NCBI GenBank assembly: GCA_963920705.1
Contig: OY987231.1
Span: forward strand, 24,192,200 to 24,256,199
Length of the DNA stretch: 64,000 bases
Source of the DNA: Odiellus spinosus
Taxonomy: Eukaryota; Arthropoda; Arachnida; Opiliones; Phalangiidae
Direction: 5' to 3'
Shown: positions 11,867-25,200 of the stretch, piece by piece
Position numbering within the stretch: position 1 is the stretch's first letter
Layout: the number at the start of each line of letters is the position of its first letter
The notes under the pieces: generated by a model
The model's input: only the letters and a program-made list of their open reading frames with translations
Databases searched by the model: none
What the model was told of the DNA's origin: nothing
Position numbers and translations under genes: made by a program

Positions 11867-12108
11867 TAAAGGGAGACTGAATGAAATCGTGAGAAAAATC
11901 GGTATTTAAAATGTAAATTTAAATTTTGTACCTTAATTTTGGAGTTAAATAAAATATCTGAAAAAATACGAATAACAGAAATTGATACGGTTAGATTTCA
12001 AATTTGTTAACTTACTGTTAATTAACGATAAACCTTTAACGTATTTTAATAACATTTTTTATATATTAACATTCGATAAAATTAACAATCACATTCATTA
12101 TCCCTTTA
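11867..12108. mobile_element. TA-flanked MITE, copy 2
   Basis: Left TAAAGGGAGACTGAATG and right (reverse complement) TAAAGGGATAATGAATG ends, with TA at each border. It is 242 bp long with no coding capacity, and a diverged member of the family at 10888. Confidence 0.7.
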
Positions 12109-15100
12109 AATTATTTTTTATGATGATAAACGATGTTTTTTTGGTGGAAATTAAAAGCTACGCGATCATTTTTTAGGACCAAACCCTAAAAATTCGGATT
12201 TTTTTAGCGTTTATAATATTGCTTAGTATTTCAAAAGATCCGGATTTAATTCGCCAATGTTAAAAATTATCTTTTAATCATTAATATTAAATTGTTAGAA
12301 TATTTCAATATTTCCTGCGGAAACAAATTATTTTAAAAATAGCCCGATTAATCCTAATTTTAAAATTAAAGGCGCGTTGCGAGATAAAAAAGAAATAGAG
12401 AGCCGCCTAGCTCCTTCCAAGATTACAGTTTTTAGACTTTAATTCAACCTAGAATGGCCGCGTCCCTGTAAAATGATCCTGGCCTATCGAGTATTTTAAA
12501 CGTATAGAATATCTAGAAATTATAAAACAAGCTTATAGTAGTGGGGGCCTCTTAAATATGGAAGAATTAGCGGTAGAGAAAAAACAGTGGGTGTTACTGT
12601 TACGCGTTAGGGTTAGCTATTTTTATTTTTTTACTCGGAATTTAAAAACTTCACTCAAAAAACATCCTACGCGTAAAAGATTGAGTAAACCTAATTTATT
12701 GCCATCCATATTCACGGAAAAATATCTCTACAAGCTAAAATGATGCTCGTTTTCCAAAACAGCGCGTAAAACAAGAGTACGAAGTGTAAAATACGCGAAA
12801 CAATTTTAAGTCGAAATTTTAAGCCTAATTTTAAAACTCAACAATATGTTTTCCTAAAGAAATTTGACCCTTGACGTAGAAGGTCATAAGATAGAATCAA
12901 AATCAGCCCGAGATTACGATAACCACGAATCTACGCCTCCTCGTATCTCTAAGAAACTTAACCAAAGATTGGAAGGATTCAACGTTGGCTCGTGCTGACA
13001 TCTCGAGATGGAATAAACCTCTTCACGCGCTTATCGCTATTTTGGCGCGTGCCTCGGACTTAAAATCAGCAAAAGGTCTCGCGCCAACCCTAAATAACGC
13101 TAAAGAATGCCAAGATGGCCGAGGCTTGGCTAGGTTCTTCATTATTGCTAACTAATTTTGAATCTTGTTTACATTACGCTTTTGGAGTGGCCATTTCCTG
13201 CTAAGCCTAACTCGCCATATAAGCGAGCGGAACCGCAGTTCAGACACGAACAAAATAATAAACCTAAACAAAACCTTGCCCCCTCAAAGTGTGGAATTGA
13301 ATTTAGAAAAGGCAAACTCACGTATACAGATCCCTATTACGCTAGAAAAATACCCATAACACCGTGGTTCCGCCCTTCTCCGTACAATACAAATTCCTAA
13401 CGCGTTATTCAAGAGGTTAAACATAGTTTTAAAATGGATATTGATGCAAAATATAAATCTAAATTGTAATTTTCGGTGATTTTAAATATTTTTAAACCAT
13501 TTCATTTGAACTCTACGGCTAAGCCTAAATCTATCAGAAAATAGACGAAAATTAGACACGATTTGATTTTGAAATTGAGGTTATTACCACATATTTTCCT
13601 TATTGTTTATTATTTGATTGTTACAAAACTATTAAGCATCTCTCACGAGATTTTCCTATTAAATAAATCATGGTTTTTATTTCAAAATCGTGCAAAATCC
13701 TTTGTTTAATCGCTGGTGCTCGTTAGAAAATACTATTAGGCATTATTACGATCCAAGTATGGGTCTACGCTATTTCATAATAAAAGGGGGCTTTACACAT
13801 TTTACGGTAGAATTTTCCATCGGAAATAATTAGGGGGAGGTGAAAATGGAACCGAAAAAACCAGTATTTGAGTATTTGGTGCTTAAAGAAAAATAACACA
13901 CCCCTTTTTTTAGCGTTTCCCTGGATAGGTGGGCGCTACGACCTCTTTACTAGCAGTTCCCCAACTTCCCCTAATGATTACACCTGACTTTAATTATACC
14001 ACTAAACATACGAGTGACGTAGGCAACATCTCTGGATTCAATTTTTTTTAGATTTTACGTAATATTTAAATTTCAATATTAAAAATTTTACACTAATGGT
14101 TTGAACGGAGAATTATTAAAATAACTTAAATTCATCTCCTGATTCTATTACTGAAGAAATTTCACTTATAAATTGTTAGTTAATTTTCCTATACTTTTAT
14201 CTTGCGTAATAAAATTTAATTATAATTAACTAACGCTAATTATTAAAACTAAGATAATTATATTATTTTTATTATGTCCCTAAGAAACGAGTACTTTTTC
14301 TAACGGATTTATAAAAAATAAATAAAATCTATTGTTTAAAAACGGGAGGTTAATTGACATACCGCCTTATTCCCCCCATTACGACTAATACGGTAAAAGG
14401 CAAAAGCTGCCATTACTCTATTTCCTTTATAAATGATAACTGATGGAAATTGAAACCCAATATGGCAAGTTGCGTGTCATATGAAAATAAGAAAAAACCC
14501 AGCAATGCCTTTACATGGTGATATATACAAATTATGTCCTGGCTCAAATATCCAAACTAAAAGAATTAGTTGATGTTTTCCCTCTTCAGGATTCTTAGCT
14601 ATCTAGTTTGCAATGTTTTCAATAATAAATAATAGATTGGGTGTTGAATTTTTTTCTACTTATATATAATAAAAATTGTTGAGCTGATACCCTAATTAAG
14701 ATACGAAATATTTAATTTATATTATACTGAATCTATTTAAATATAGATGTATAATTATCTGGGTGCGTCTGTCTGTCTGTCTGTGGGGAACGGTAAAATT
14801 TACAAACTTAGATGCGCTACTTTAATCGTCAGTGCAAGCTCCGCTTGAATCACGTCACGCGCTTCTTTTCAAACGTCGGTTAAGCCTAATTTCAAACGTA
14901 GCTTAAGCCTAATTTCAATCGTCGATTATGAACTCCTTTTAAGCGGATCAAACTAGTATTTAACTTTTGGTGTCATTTTAAAATTTTCCCATAAATTAAA
15001 AGCTTAAAACCAGTGACGAAGTTAAAATTTAAAGTTGGTTACCTTGAAGGGTTTCCTGGCTCGAGGTAAAGTCGAGGAACCGGTTACTTGAGATCCCTGA

Positions 15101-16644
15101 TTATGTTGACGATGATTGCTGTCATTCCGTCTCGAAAATTTGGTCATCGCCGCTAACGCCACTTTAGCAGACATTGTCCGAGTCAGGTTAATACCACCAT
15201 TCGAAAAACTTGTCCGGCGGCTGAAGTGAAAATAATAATAAAAAATTTATTAGAAACATTTTAGCTTAATTTACTGGGATATATCTGTATGGTTTTAGTA
15301 GACCTTGAGCAAAATACAGTGAAATTAATTACGAAGATTAAAATATCGATAGAAGATAATTGGACTAGATAATTGAAACGAAATACCTATAAAAATGGCA
15401 TGATAAAACTATCCAAAAAATTTAACTCATTAAGTAATCCCGCTTAATTTAATTTACACTTAATCTAAGTAGAATACAATAATTATTATCATTTTTCCAT
15501 TTAGGAAAATCTAATTACGCTTTAATTAATCTTAATAAGGATGGTACCTACAATTTGCCAAAATATCGCGTCTTCAAAACCTTCTCGGGAAATCTTCCAC
15601 CTGTTTTTAGACTTTTTTCGCTTTTTAAAAGGCGTTCGAGAGGGGGGTTAATTAAAATTAAACGCGATTAAAACTAATCACTAATAACAATAATTATTTT
15701 TAAGAGGGGAGCGTAAAAACCGCGCGGTACACTTGTCAAACTCAAAACTGATAATGATTATTTTTTAATCTCACTCTTAGCCGCGAACGGAAGTTAAATG
15801 ATTCACCGGAAGTTACGATTCTTTTTTTATAATGGAAACAAATAAAAGTCTTTATTGAGAAATCAAACTCATTTAATTAGAAAGACGTCTGTTAAGCTTA
15901 AGATACGTTTCTTAATTCTTTATCTAAGACTAAGTCTAAAAACAAAGCCAGTCTCTGTGTTCGCGGGATCAAAAATGAAATAAAACAAACGTAAAAAAAT
16001 TCCGCACTTTGGATCTAGAAAAAGAGCGCGAATTTTTCGCGGGAAAAACTACTCGAGCCGCGTCTGACGGTGACGCGATTGGTTGAACCGTAACTATGAC
16101 GTCAAACAATTTACAATTTAAAGGTGTCTATGGAAACCTTATGGCTTCAGTTTGGCATCTAACTTTAGTGACGTCATTCTACCTAGGCTACCATCTGTTT
16201 GCAGATGCTCCAAAATATTTACTACAATTCTATAATAGTTTAATTTATGCCGTGTAGCGTTTAAGAATATTTAACGCTTAATATTTTGATTCATCATTTA
16301 GAAATTTAACCACACTTTTGGTCTACTCACCTTATTATATATGGAATTTCGCGCAATTAGGCTTATCGTAGAGAATATTAATTGGTTTGATTTATGATAA
16401 TCATTGAAATATTTAAAGGGTGACACACACGCGAGTAAATCCAAAGGATAGAGCGAAAAAATATCAATATAGGGTGAATCAGTGTAAGTTTGAAGGAGGC
16501 AAAGTTTGAACGCTCTATGAAAAAAATTATGGAGTCCGCTAAAAACCGTTATCTGAAAGGTTAAAGTTCAGCACTCCTTCTTGGCTGTTTTCGCGCCTTT
16601 ACATTTGTATTATTATTCATAGATTGTCCAAACTTACACCTATC
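12109..16644. other. Long gene-free region
   Basis: About 4.5 kb of AT-rich sequence. Features seen: several GCTAAGCCTAA motifs (13201, 13520, 14881-14911), a (TCTG)4 microsatellite at about 14768-14783, and scattered T/A runs. Two overlapping short plus frames at 13158-13400 show no family resemblance and are not called. Distal promoter elements of the MEAK7 gene could lie here but cannot be recognised. Confidence 0.5.
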
Positions 16645-16681
16645 ATGGATTAAATAAACTTTGTAAGTTTATTTAATCCAT
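16645..16681. repeat. Perfect 17-bp hairpin
   Basis: ATGGATTAAATAAACTT, a TGT loop, then AAGTTTATTTAATCCAT. It is fully complementary and lies 440 bp upstream of the MEAK7 start codon. It could be a cruciform, a transposon footprint or chance in AT-rich DNA. Confidence 0.85.
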
Positions 16682-17122
16682 TTACCCTAGAAATTTAAAT
16701 AAACGTACCTTTAAAAATATCACCAGATTTTTCGCACACTTTCGTAAATTTGCGCATTGATTCTAAAGTTTTTGTTTCAATCCGGGCATCGCGAACCACT
16801 TTTTTCTCGCCTATAGTATAATTTAAAGGGCATTTTCCCCTGACTACCAAATAAAACTTAACCTTCATCTTTAAAGTAATTCACTAGGTTAAAAAAATAT
16901 TAAAGGAAGCCGCGAGAAATAAACTTACAGAGTTTTCAATTTGACCGATCTTAAACCGCTCCAGATTTGCCCTCTGACATCGTGGACTGCAGAAACCGGT
17001 AGAGCCCGGCCCCACTCCTCCCACTGGGTTCTAAAGAGTCACGTGGCTTGACACTGACAGAGAGGTCAATGTCCGTGTCAAGTTGTCAACGTACGGTCTT
17101 AAGTTCTTAACTATCGTTGGAA

Positions 17123-19017
17123 ATGGGTTCTTCTAATAGCAAAGATAATTTGGAATCACGATTCACCGATATAGAGCAGCGAGAAATTCGTAAAGTATAT
17201 TGTGCCATATCAAATTGCAAGGATGACAAAATGATGGTTAAAAATGTCACCGAAAAAGAATTTCACGTTAGTACTAACCAAGGCTTATGTCACTCTAGTT
17301 AAGATGATGATGATGATTTAATTTTTGTACATAGGATTACGTTGGAAATTTGATCCCTGCCACATTAACTAAGCAAATTTACAACATTATGCTCTCATTT
17401 TCATCACCAAAAGGCGTAAATTTTCACGGATTTGCCCAGTTTTTGAACTTGTCTATTAAAGGAACTTTCGAAGAAAGGGGAAAACTCTTCTCGCAAATAT
17501 TAACAACATCAAATGATTCTACAACGATAGAAGATTTAAAATTGGTAGAATTACGCATCTGATAGTGCCGAGAAGTAAAGTATTAATTTGTTTTAATTCC
17601 TTTTAAGCGTTTGGAAGAAATTGCCTCATCTTTGTCTACAATATTAAGTTCCCGCACAAACGCCCAGAGTTGGAAATTTTCCGATATTGGAACTTTTATT
17701 TCTCGACTTTCTAAAATATTCTTTCTAGATTTATTAAGAAAAGGTAAATCTTACCAACGTTTATTTGGTTTTTAAAATAACCATCCATTACCTTCAGAAA
17801 AAGATGCCTTTCGTAAATGGAAATCCACTTCGGATAATTACTATAGAATTGACATTGAAAAATGGTTCGGCGAAGAATCACTCTTAACTCTAGCTCTCTG
17901 TGAAATCCTCAATAAAGCTCTACCCGTCACGCGAGTAAGTTCTTTACATATTTCTGGGAATTTTAGATACTTAAAAATTTGAAATTTTTTAAAAAGGAAA
18001 GCTACGTTAACTTACCTCTTTGCGCCGGAGCAAATTGGTCGAAATTTCAAACATTATTGGACTTTCCTTCATTATGGAAACTTAATTTATCGCTTCCTCC
18101 TAATCTACGAGAGACGTGGCAACTTTTATACTCTTCCGGTATTCACGGGGAAAGTTTCTCTACTCTCTTGGGTCACGTATTAAAGAAAGGACCAACGATA
18201 CTTATCGTTAAAGACAAAGACGGCTATATTTTTGGCGGTTTCGCTTCCATAAGTTGGGATTACAAGCCAAAGTTTACGGGTAAATCATCCTAGAAAGAAA
18301 GGATAGAAGTTACGCTGGGAATTTTTAGTTTTCAAACCCCTTACCCAGAATTCCCGGCGAAATCTCGATACTTTCTGGATCCTAGAAATCTTCGTTAGAA
18401 AATAATCTATTTGTTTTTGAACTAGGCACGGAAGATTGCTTCGTTTTTCAGTTATTTCCCGAAATCAAAGTTTACGAAAGTTCGGGGTTTAATAATAATT
18501 ACATGTATTTGTGTTTGCATCAACATACATTACCTAATGGACTGGTAAGGCTTAAACGCAAACGCCAATTCTTGCGGCTTAATTATCTAAGAGTTTAATC
18601 CTTGTCTTTCATCTCAGGGATTCGGTGGCCAATTAAACAACTTTGGTCTTTGGATTGACGCCGAATTTGATCACGGACATTCCATTTTGTCGTGCGCAAC
18701 TTACAAGAGCGAAAAATTATCATGTCAAGAACAATTTCGGGTTGATACGGTCGAAGTTTGGCGGGTGGGACCGCCGCCCAAAGAGGAAGAGGAAAATGTA
18801 CGGAAAAACAAATTTATTTAATCGTTGATTGAAATTCTAATTATAGGAATATTTTATTTCTCAGTTGCCCAAGAAAAGCGTCCTTGACAGCGACGTGACG
18901 GCCAAAGCCATGTTAACCATGGTTAATAAAATAGGACAGAGTGATGGATTACGAGAATTGGGACCTCAGGAGGACGAAGAAGGAGGAGGAAGTCTATTTG
19001 TCGCGGAGAAAAATTAA
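17123..19017 (+). CDS. MEAK7: MEAK7 (TLDC1)-like TLDc-domain protein, 8 exons
   Basis: Orthologue of human MEAK7/TLDC1 (nematode EAK-7), a lysosome-associated protein linked to mTOR signalling. Exons: 17123-17266, 17335-17544, 17608-17743, 17798-17934, 17997-18279, 18426-18544, 18618-about 18764, 18865-19017; about 440 aa against 456 in human. The start gives MGSSNS, an N-myristoylation signal as in the family. Family landmarks: DYVGNLIPATL (exon 2), LLYSSGIHGESF and IFGGFASISWDYKPKF (exon 5, TLDc domain), NNYMYLCLHQHTLPNGL (exon 6), FGLWIDAEFDHGHS and VEVW (exon 7), SVLDSD and SDGLREL (C-terminus). Introns are mostly 54-73 bp. The exon 5 start was chosen to give a 62-bp rather than 32-bp intron. 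The exon 7 end is uncertain (see findings). AATAAA lies right after the stop. Confidence 0.93.
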
Positions 19018-19207
19018 ATAAATTAAACGTGGTAATTTAAAATGAATAGATCTGAATATATTTGGTACCTAATTCAATTATAATAGAAAAAAAATTGTAT
19101 AATTATAAAATAAAAGCATTATTTTTGACAAATACTTAATTATTTCCTTTCATAATTTAAAAGGAATTCCATTATGACGATTAAACAAGGTTTTTAGTAT
19201 ACGCGAG
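19018..19207. other. 190-bp gap between convergent MEAK7 and LONP2 coding ends
   Basis: The two stop codons face each other. Plus-strand AATAAA motifs occur at 19018 and about 19108 and may serve MEAK7. TTTTATTATAATTG-like AT-rich sequence would have to serve LONP2 on the other strand. The 3' untranslated regions therefore almost certainly meet or overlap. Confidence 0.6.
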
Positions 19208-22200
19208 TTACAGTTTGCTTACCACGCGTTCAATCTTACGAGGCGTTTTACGTTCAAAACCATTTTCAAAAGCCACTTGTAAAACGTCGTGAACTTGACT
19301 GGCAAAGTGCAATTTTAGATCCTTCTAAAGATTTTAAAACAATATTTACTTTGATTGGACATTTTTCTGAAGCTTGTTTCTACAGTAAAACCCAATGATA
19401 ATGAAATAATTTTGAGGCCTTGGCTTTACTAAATACAATAGAGTTAATATTTTTGCCTAAAATGTCGGGTCTTATCTAACTTTGGAAACGTGGGTTCAAG
19501 AATTTTGAGTTTAACTGTTTTTACTGTAGAACCGGTATTTTCTACAGTAAAGTGGATTAAAATAAAAATTTTGGTCATAAAAGGACCTATTTGGTGTCAT
19601 TTTAAAGGCCCTATCTGCTCTGAAATTGGCCCCTTTAAAATGCTCTTCCCTTCCGCACTCAGCTTAGCTTAGACAATTTGTTTTGTACAAAGTCGTCCGC
19701 TAAGCTAGACTCTAAAGGAGATTTTAAAACCGCAGATAGTTCCTTTAAAAAGCAATTCAATAGCCAATCATGGAACAGGATTAAAGAATCATCAAAATGA
19801 AACTCCCTTTCGAAAGAAATGCATTCCCTTTTACAAAGAAATGAAACTAAATTTTTGAAAGAAACGCAATGACACGCATTTATTTATAGAAAGGATGTCT
19901 TTTCTTTGTCAAAGTGGAGTTTTCACTTTGACCAGTTTATTTTATAAATAATTTATTATAAATTTAATTATGAATAAGAAATAACTATAATAAATAATAA
20001 TATAATATAATTGCAATATTATTTTGGCTTTTTCTTATAAAAAGATTCACTTTTAAGCTAAGCCTAATTCGGGACTAATTCCATATAGAACATTGGACAG
20101 TCAATGGAGTACGCGACAATCTTTAATTGGCTGAAAAACTCAGCTTTAATGATGGCTTTCTATTGAATTGCTCGAACTATTTAGACCCGAAACTTCTAGT
20201 AAATCATTTTTTTAGGCCTATAAAGCTGTAAAAAATGAGAGAAGTTATTTAAACGCAACTTACAATGACTGAGGCCGGAATCTCTGTCAATTCTTTTTCA
20301 TTCCTCTTTGGCAATATGACATTTTTAATCCCAGCTCTATGAGCCGCTAATAACTTTTCCTTAATGCCTCCGACCTAAAATAGCAATTTCAGTAATTAGT
20401 TTTGGTTCAACACTAATTGAAATAAAGATACGTACGGGTAAAACGAGTCCTCGTAAGGTTATTTCGCCAGTCATGGCTACGTCAGATTTAACCGTTCGAC
20501 CACTGAACAAAGAAACTAAAACCGTAAGTATCGTGACGCCCGCAGAAGGTCCATCTTTGCCAACCGCGCCGGCTGGAAAATGAATATGAAGATCCGTATT
20601 TTCCATCAAATCAGTCCCTTTTGATACGGGAATATTGTACTAGAAAGAATTAAAAGAATTTGAAGTAACATTAGGGTCCGACCTAGATTGTATCAATAGA
20701 AAGAGAGTACTGACCATTTCAGCGTGAGATCGTAACCAATTGAGAGCCAATTTAGCGGATTCCTTCATGACATCACCCAACTGGCCAGTCAGAATTAGTC
20801 GTCCATCTCCGTCCATTTTGGTGGCTTCGACGAACATAATTTCTCCACCAGCGGACGTCCAAGCTAAACCGATAGCCACGCCCGGTTGGCTAAGTCTTAA
20901 AGCCATTTCGTTATCGTAAATAGATGGCTAAAATAAATGGAAAAACTTAATTTTATAATAAAAAATTATAAATTAGGCATTTATTTTTACCCCCAGAATA
21001 TCTTCTACCGCAGCTTCGTCTAAAATAATGGGTAAATCAGGCGGAAGACTGGCAAATGTCGAGGCAATATCATTATCCGAATCTTGGACGTGATTGCTTT
21101 TCTCAACCATATCAGAACTGTCCGCTTCTTTGATAGTTTTAATGTGGTTGCTTTTCTCCACCACTCTGACGGCTACGGCTCGACATACTGCTCCAATTTT
21201 ACGTTCCAAGTTTCTAACTCCCGCTTCTCTCGTATAGTTTAGAACTAAAAATGGAAAAATTAACCATCTTGCTGATCAAACTTAGCGTTATTTTGGCCAG
21301 TCCTTAATGTACGCTTAAAATATAGTAAGGACCCCGCCTTACTCCCTAACTATAAGAAATATAAACTTACTGAGACACCGAATGGCTTCCTCGGAAAACT
21401 GGAGAATATCTTTGGAAAGACCGTGTTCTTGCAGTTGCTTTGGGACCAAATGATCTTTAGCTATATGTCTTTTTTCTTCGTGCGTGTATCCAGGAACTGA
21501 TATTAACTAAAACAACGTATCATTGGAAAAATGAATTACTTAATACAGATTTATATAAGAAGAACTTACTTCCATTCTGTCAACAAGGGCGGGAGGAATC
21601 GTTGATACTGTATTAGCTGTAGCGATGAACAAAACTTGCGATAAATCGTAGGGAACATTCAGATAACTAAGTTAAGAGTGTTAAGACGCAAATAATGAAA
21701 ATTAATTTCATTTATATAAAAAAGGATACTGATCAATAAAAGCGCAGTTCTGTTCCGGATCTAAAACTTCTAACAAAGCCGCTGCTGGGTCCCCGTGAAT
21801 CCCAGAAGACTGATACGAGAGAGAATCAGGAGGGAGTATTAAATAAGGTTGAATAGTAATTGAAATTAATTTACCATCTTGTCAATTTCATCCAGTAGGA
21901 AAACGGGATTTCTCACTCCAACTGTCCTTAAACCTTGTATAATTCTACCAGGCATTGATCCAATATAGGTCCTTCGATGCCCTCTAATATCAGCCTGGTC
22001 ACAAACTCCCCCCAGCGAGATGCGGAAGAACTCCCTTCCTAAAGATTTCGCGATTGACCTCCCGACGCTAGTTTTTCCCACACCAGGAGGTCCCACGAAG
22101 CACAAGATTGGTCCTTTCAGAGTATTTTTTAGTTGCCTCACGGCCAAATATTCCAAAACTCTTTTCTTGAGTTTCTCCATTCCGTAATGATCAGAGTCCA

Positions 22201-25200
22201 AATCTTCTCTCGATTTACGAATGTTCAATAATTCGGGAGAGGTTTTGATCCAAGGTAAATCCGTCATTAACTCCAAGTAGTTTCTGGTCATGGCGTGTTC
22301 CGGCATATGAGGAGGCATCTTTTTCAATCTCTGCAATTCTTTCACGGCCACTTTTCGCGCGTGATCTGGCATTTCCGCGTCGCGCACTCGTTTTTCCAAA
22401 GCGGCCACTTCGTCCCCTTCGTCATCTTCATCGTCAATATTTAATTTTTGTCTTCCGCGTCTCGGAGCAATTTTTTCAACTTGTAAAGATCTAGGAATGC
22501 CTCCTCCTTCTTTTCGAGCTTTTTGAAGCAGATGAAGACCCTGAAAATAAATGTTTTTACGTTTGATGTCAATATATTAAGTTTCAAAGCCACTCCCATA
22601 CTTCAAAGTGGGAAAACTCCCCGTATTTAAAAATTGACCACATCCGTAAAAATTTTCCGGATTAGATATACGGTAGTAGAATTTCTACGGATTTAATTGA
22701 TTGAAGAATCAAAAGTTGAATTACCTCAATCTGTCGCGCTAGTAATGGTAGAGTTTTTCGAAATCTATCAGCTAAGTCAACTGCGTCCAAAACTTGAAGC
22801 CTTTCCGCGTGAGAAGCTCGGATAATAGCGGCGCAAACATCAGGTAGACTTTGCGTGGGTAAAGAGTTCAATAATCTCTTTAAAAAATAAGTATAACAAG
22901 ACCGAATTAGGTTATTAACTTAATTTCCGTATAAAAAAAGGGGGATTATACCTTTAGTCTAACTACTGCTGGTACAGTTAAATCAAGCAAATCTATCAAT
23001 TTGGTCGCGCGTTCTTTAAACTGATCCATTAGCTCGCTTAATTCGGCGCTAGCATCATCCAAATCTTTTGATCAAATGGCGAAAAAAAAATGAAAAAGTT
23101 TTGATTATTTATCGGCTATCACTTCATCATACTTTAGAGGGTAAAGAACGTAATTTTGTATTTTTCTCAATTTTTAACCCCTAGATTAAAATTTTAAATG
23201 TCTAAAAGGGAAACTACGAGTTAGTTTTGATAATTCTGATTAAAATAAGATATTATTAGACTCGCGAAGCTAAAAATTACGATCTTTTTCCATCCATGGA
23301 AATTTTTAACTAACCAGAATCATCTCCCGGTAATCTATCGAGTTGCCTAACCATTCCCACTAAATAAGGCGAATCTTGGACGACGCTTTCGAGTCGAAAC
23401 CTACAAAGTCCCGTGACCAAGAGCGTGTACGCCGGTCTGGGCCAATTTGTGCCCGTAACTTGCACCACAATTCCCGCAGTCCCGATATGATGGATACCAT
23501 CAGTATCTTCCTATTTTTAATAACAAAATCCGTCCCAAAATTAGAACCCATTGTTCTTCGAGACTAAATACGAGAATATAAAAAGCTTTATTGGCTTCAT
23601 CATCTTTACTCGGATTAAATGGGCATGGAGCGTGAAGAAACGAGAGATCCAAGGTGAGATAGTTAATTATAATCAAACAAACACCTATCAACAGTTTGCG
23701 GGCTTCATTTCATTTAAAAAAAATTGTTTTCCTGTCAATGCAGAACCTTTTAAAGGGAGAATGCAACGCGATTGAAAGCTATGGAGCATCTTAAGCCGGG
23801 GTCTTTTTAATGACAATATATTAAACTTTGTAGAGCACTTTGAAGTAACCTTCTTTTCTCGCTTAGAAGACGACATTGTCCGTAACAAATTACACAGTCT
23901 AAAGCTAGGTTAAAGAAAGATGATTTTCAAGTAGCGAATTCTCCAGCAAATAACCCGGCCTTTATCCTAACTTTAAAAGTAAGGTAAATTGATTTCTAGC
24001 TTAGTATGATAAGGTAGTATTCATTTGCAAAATACACTAGGAAATTACATCTATTTGAACAATAATGAATGGATATAAAAACTACTATAGTTGTTGGGTT
24101 GCATTCTCCCTTTAATCAAGTTGATCAAGCCAATATAGACCAATTATAGGCTATTCAACGCTTTTACCTCTCCATTGGAGCTTTGTTCCTTGGGTACGAC
24201 GCCAATTATGGCGCTACTTAAAGTACTTCGACTTAAAAGATGATTTTTAACCATATTCATGCTGAGGTAAAATAGAAGAAAAAAAAATATATGGGGAAAA
24301 AACTCAATATTATTTTCAATTGAGGATAAAAATCTGTGGCTCAATTTTGAATTACAATGCGTAAAATCAAAAAAGGATAAAAGAGTAAAAGGATAAGTCT
24401 CAAAATTGGTCGATTATTTAAATACTCATCCACGCATTGATTATACATCTAATTTTAACAATTATTTTATAGCCAAAGGTTAGCTTTATTATTTAATGTC
24501 TATACTCTATACGTTTTTCACGACCACTTTGAGTAATGGACTTTAACCTTTCAAGGTTTAAGCCCGTTAGATGGCTTAGACTTGCCCTTTAAATTTTTAA
24601 AAATGAGGAGATAATATAGGTACGGGAAAATGCAAACAGATTAAAGGAAAATTTTACGAATATATATTCAAGGTTTATTAACTAAAATTGTTATAATGGC
24701 TTTTACTTCCAACACGTACGAAGTTACGTTTAGTTTTAACTTAGGTCTCTTAAGACTAACCCCTAACTTAATACAAGATGAAAATAAAAGCAAATCCTGG
24801 ATTTAACGTAGAAAGGCTAGGGATGAGAGTCACGCAATGCCACGTATTTCATAGCTAGAAGGGTTCTTGTACTAATGAAAGACAAGGGGTTACAATCATC
24901 CTATTTTCTCCTACATATTTTAATTAGTTCCTATAGTCTCCTTTATTTCAATTCGAGAGTTAGTTTGATCTGAAGAGGTCCTCAAGAACACTACAAAAAT
25001 CTCGGGGAAGTCTTGAAGACTTCTTCAAGACTTCTTGACACAATGGAAGACTTTCCCAAGATCTCTTAATACTAACTTTTTTTGGTAAGTTGTTCAAAAA
25101 TACACCTTGCGTACAAAACAGACAACTTTCATTACAAATATTTGCAACGATATACATGGTTCCTACAATTAAAGGGCCCTTACAGAGGCCTGGCTTTTCC

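Noticed and set aside
13158-13400. Two overlapping plus-strand short frames
   Set aside because: No recognised domain, no splice or codon evidence, and two frames open at once in the same DNA.
17967-17996. Alternative earlier acceptor for MEAK7 exon 5
   Set aside because: It would leave a 32-bp intron, shorter than any other here; the in-frame acceptor 30 bp later gives 62 bp.
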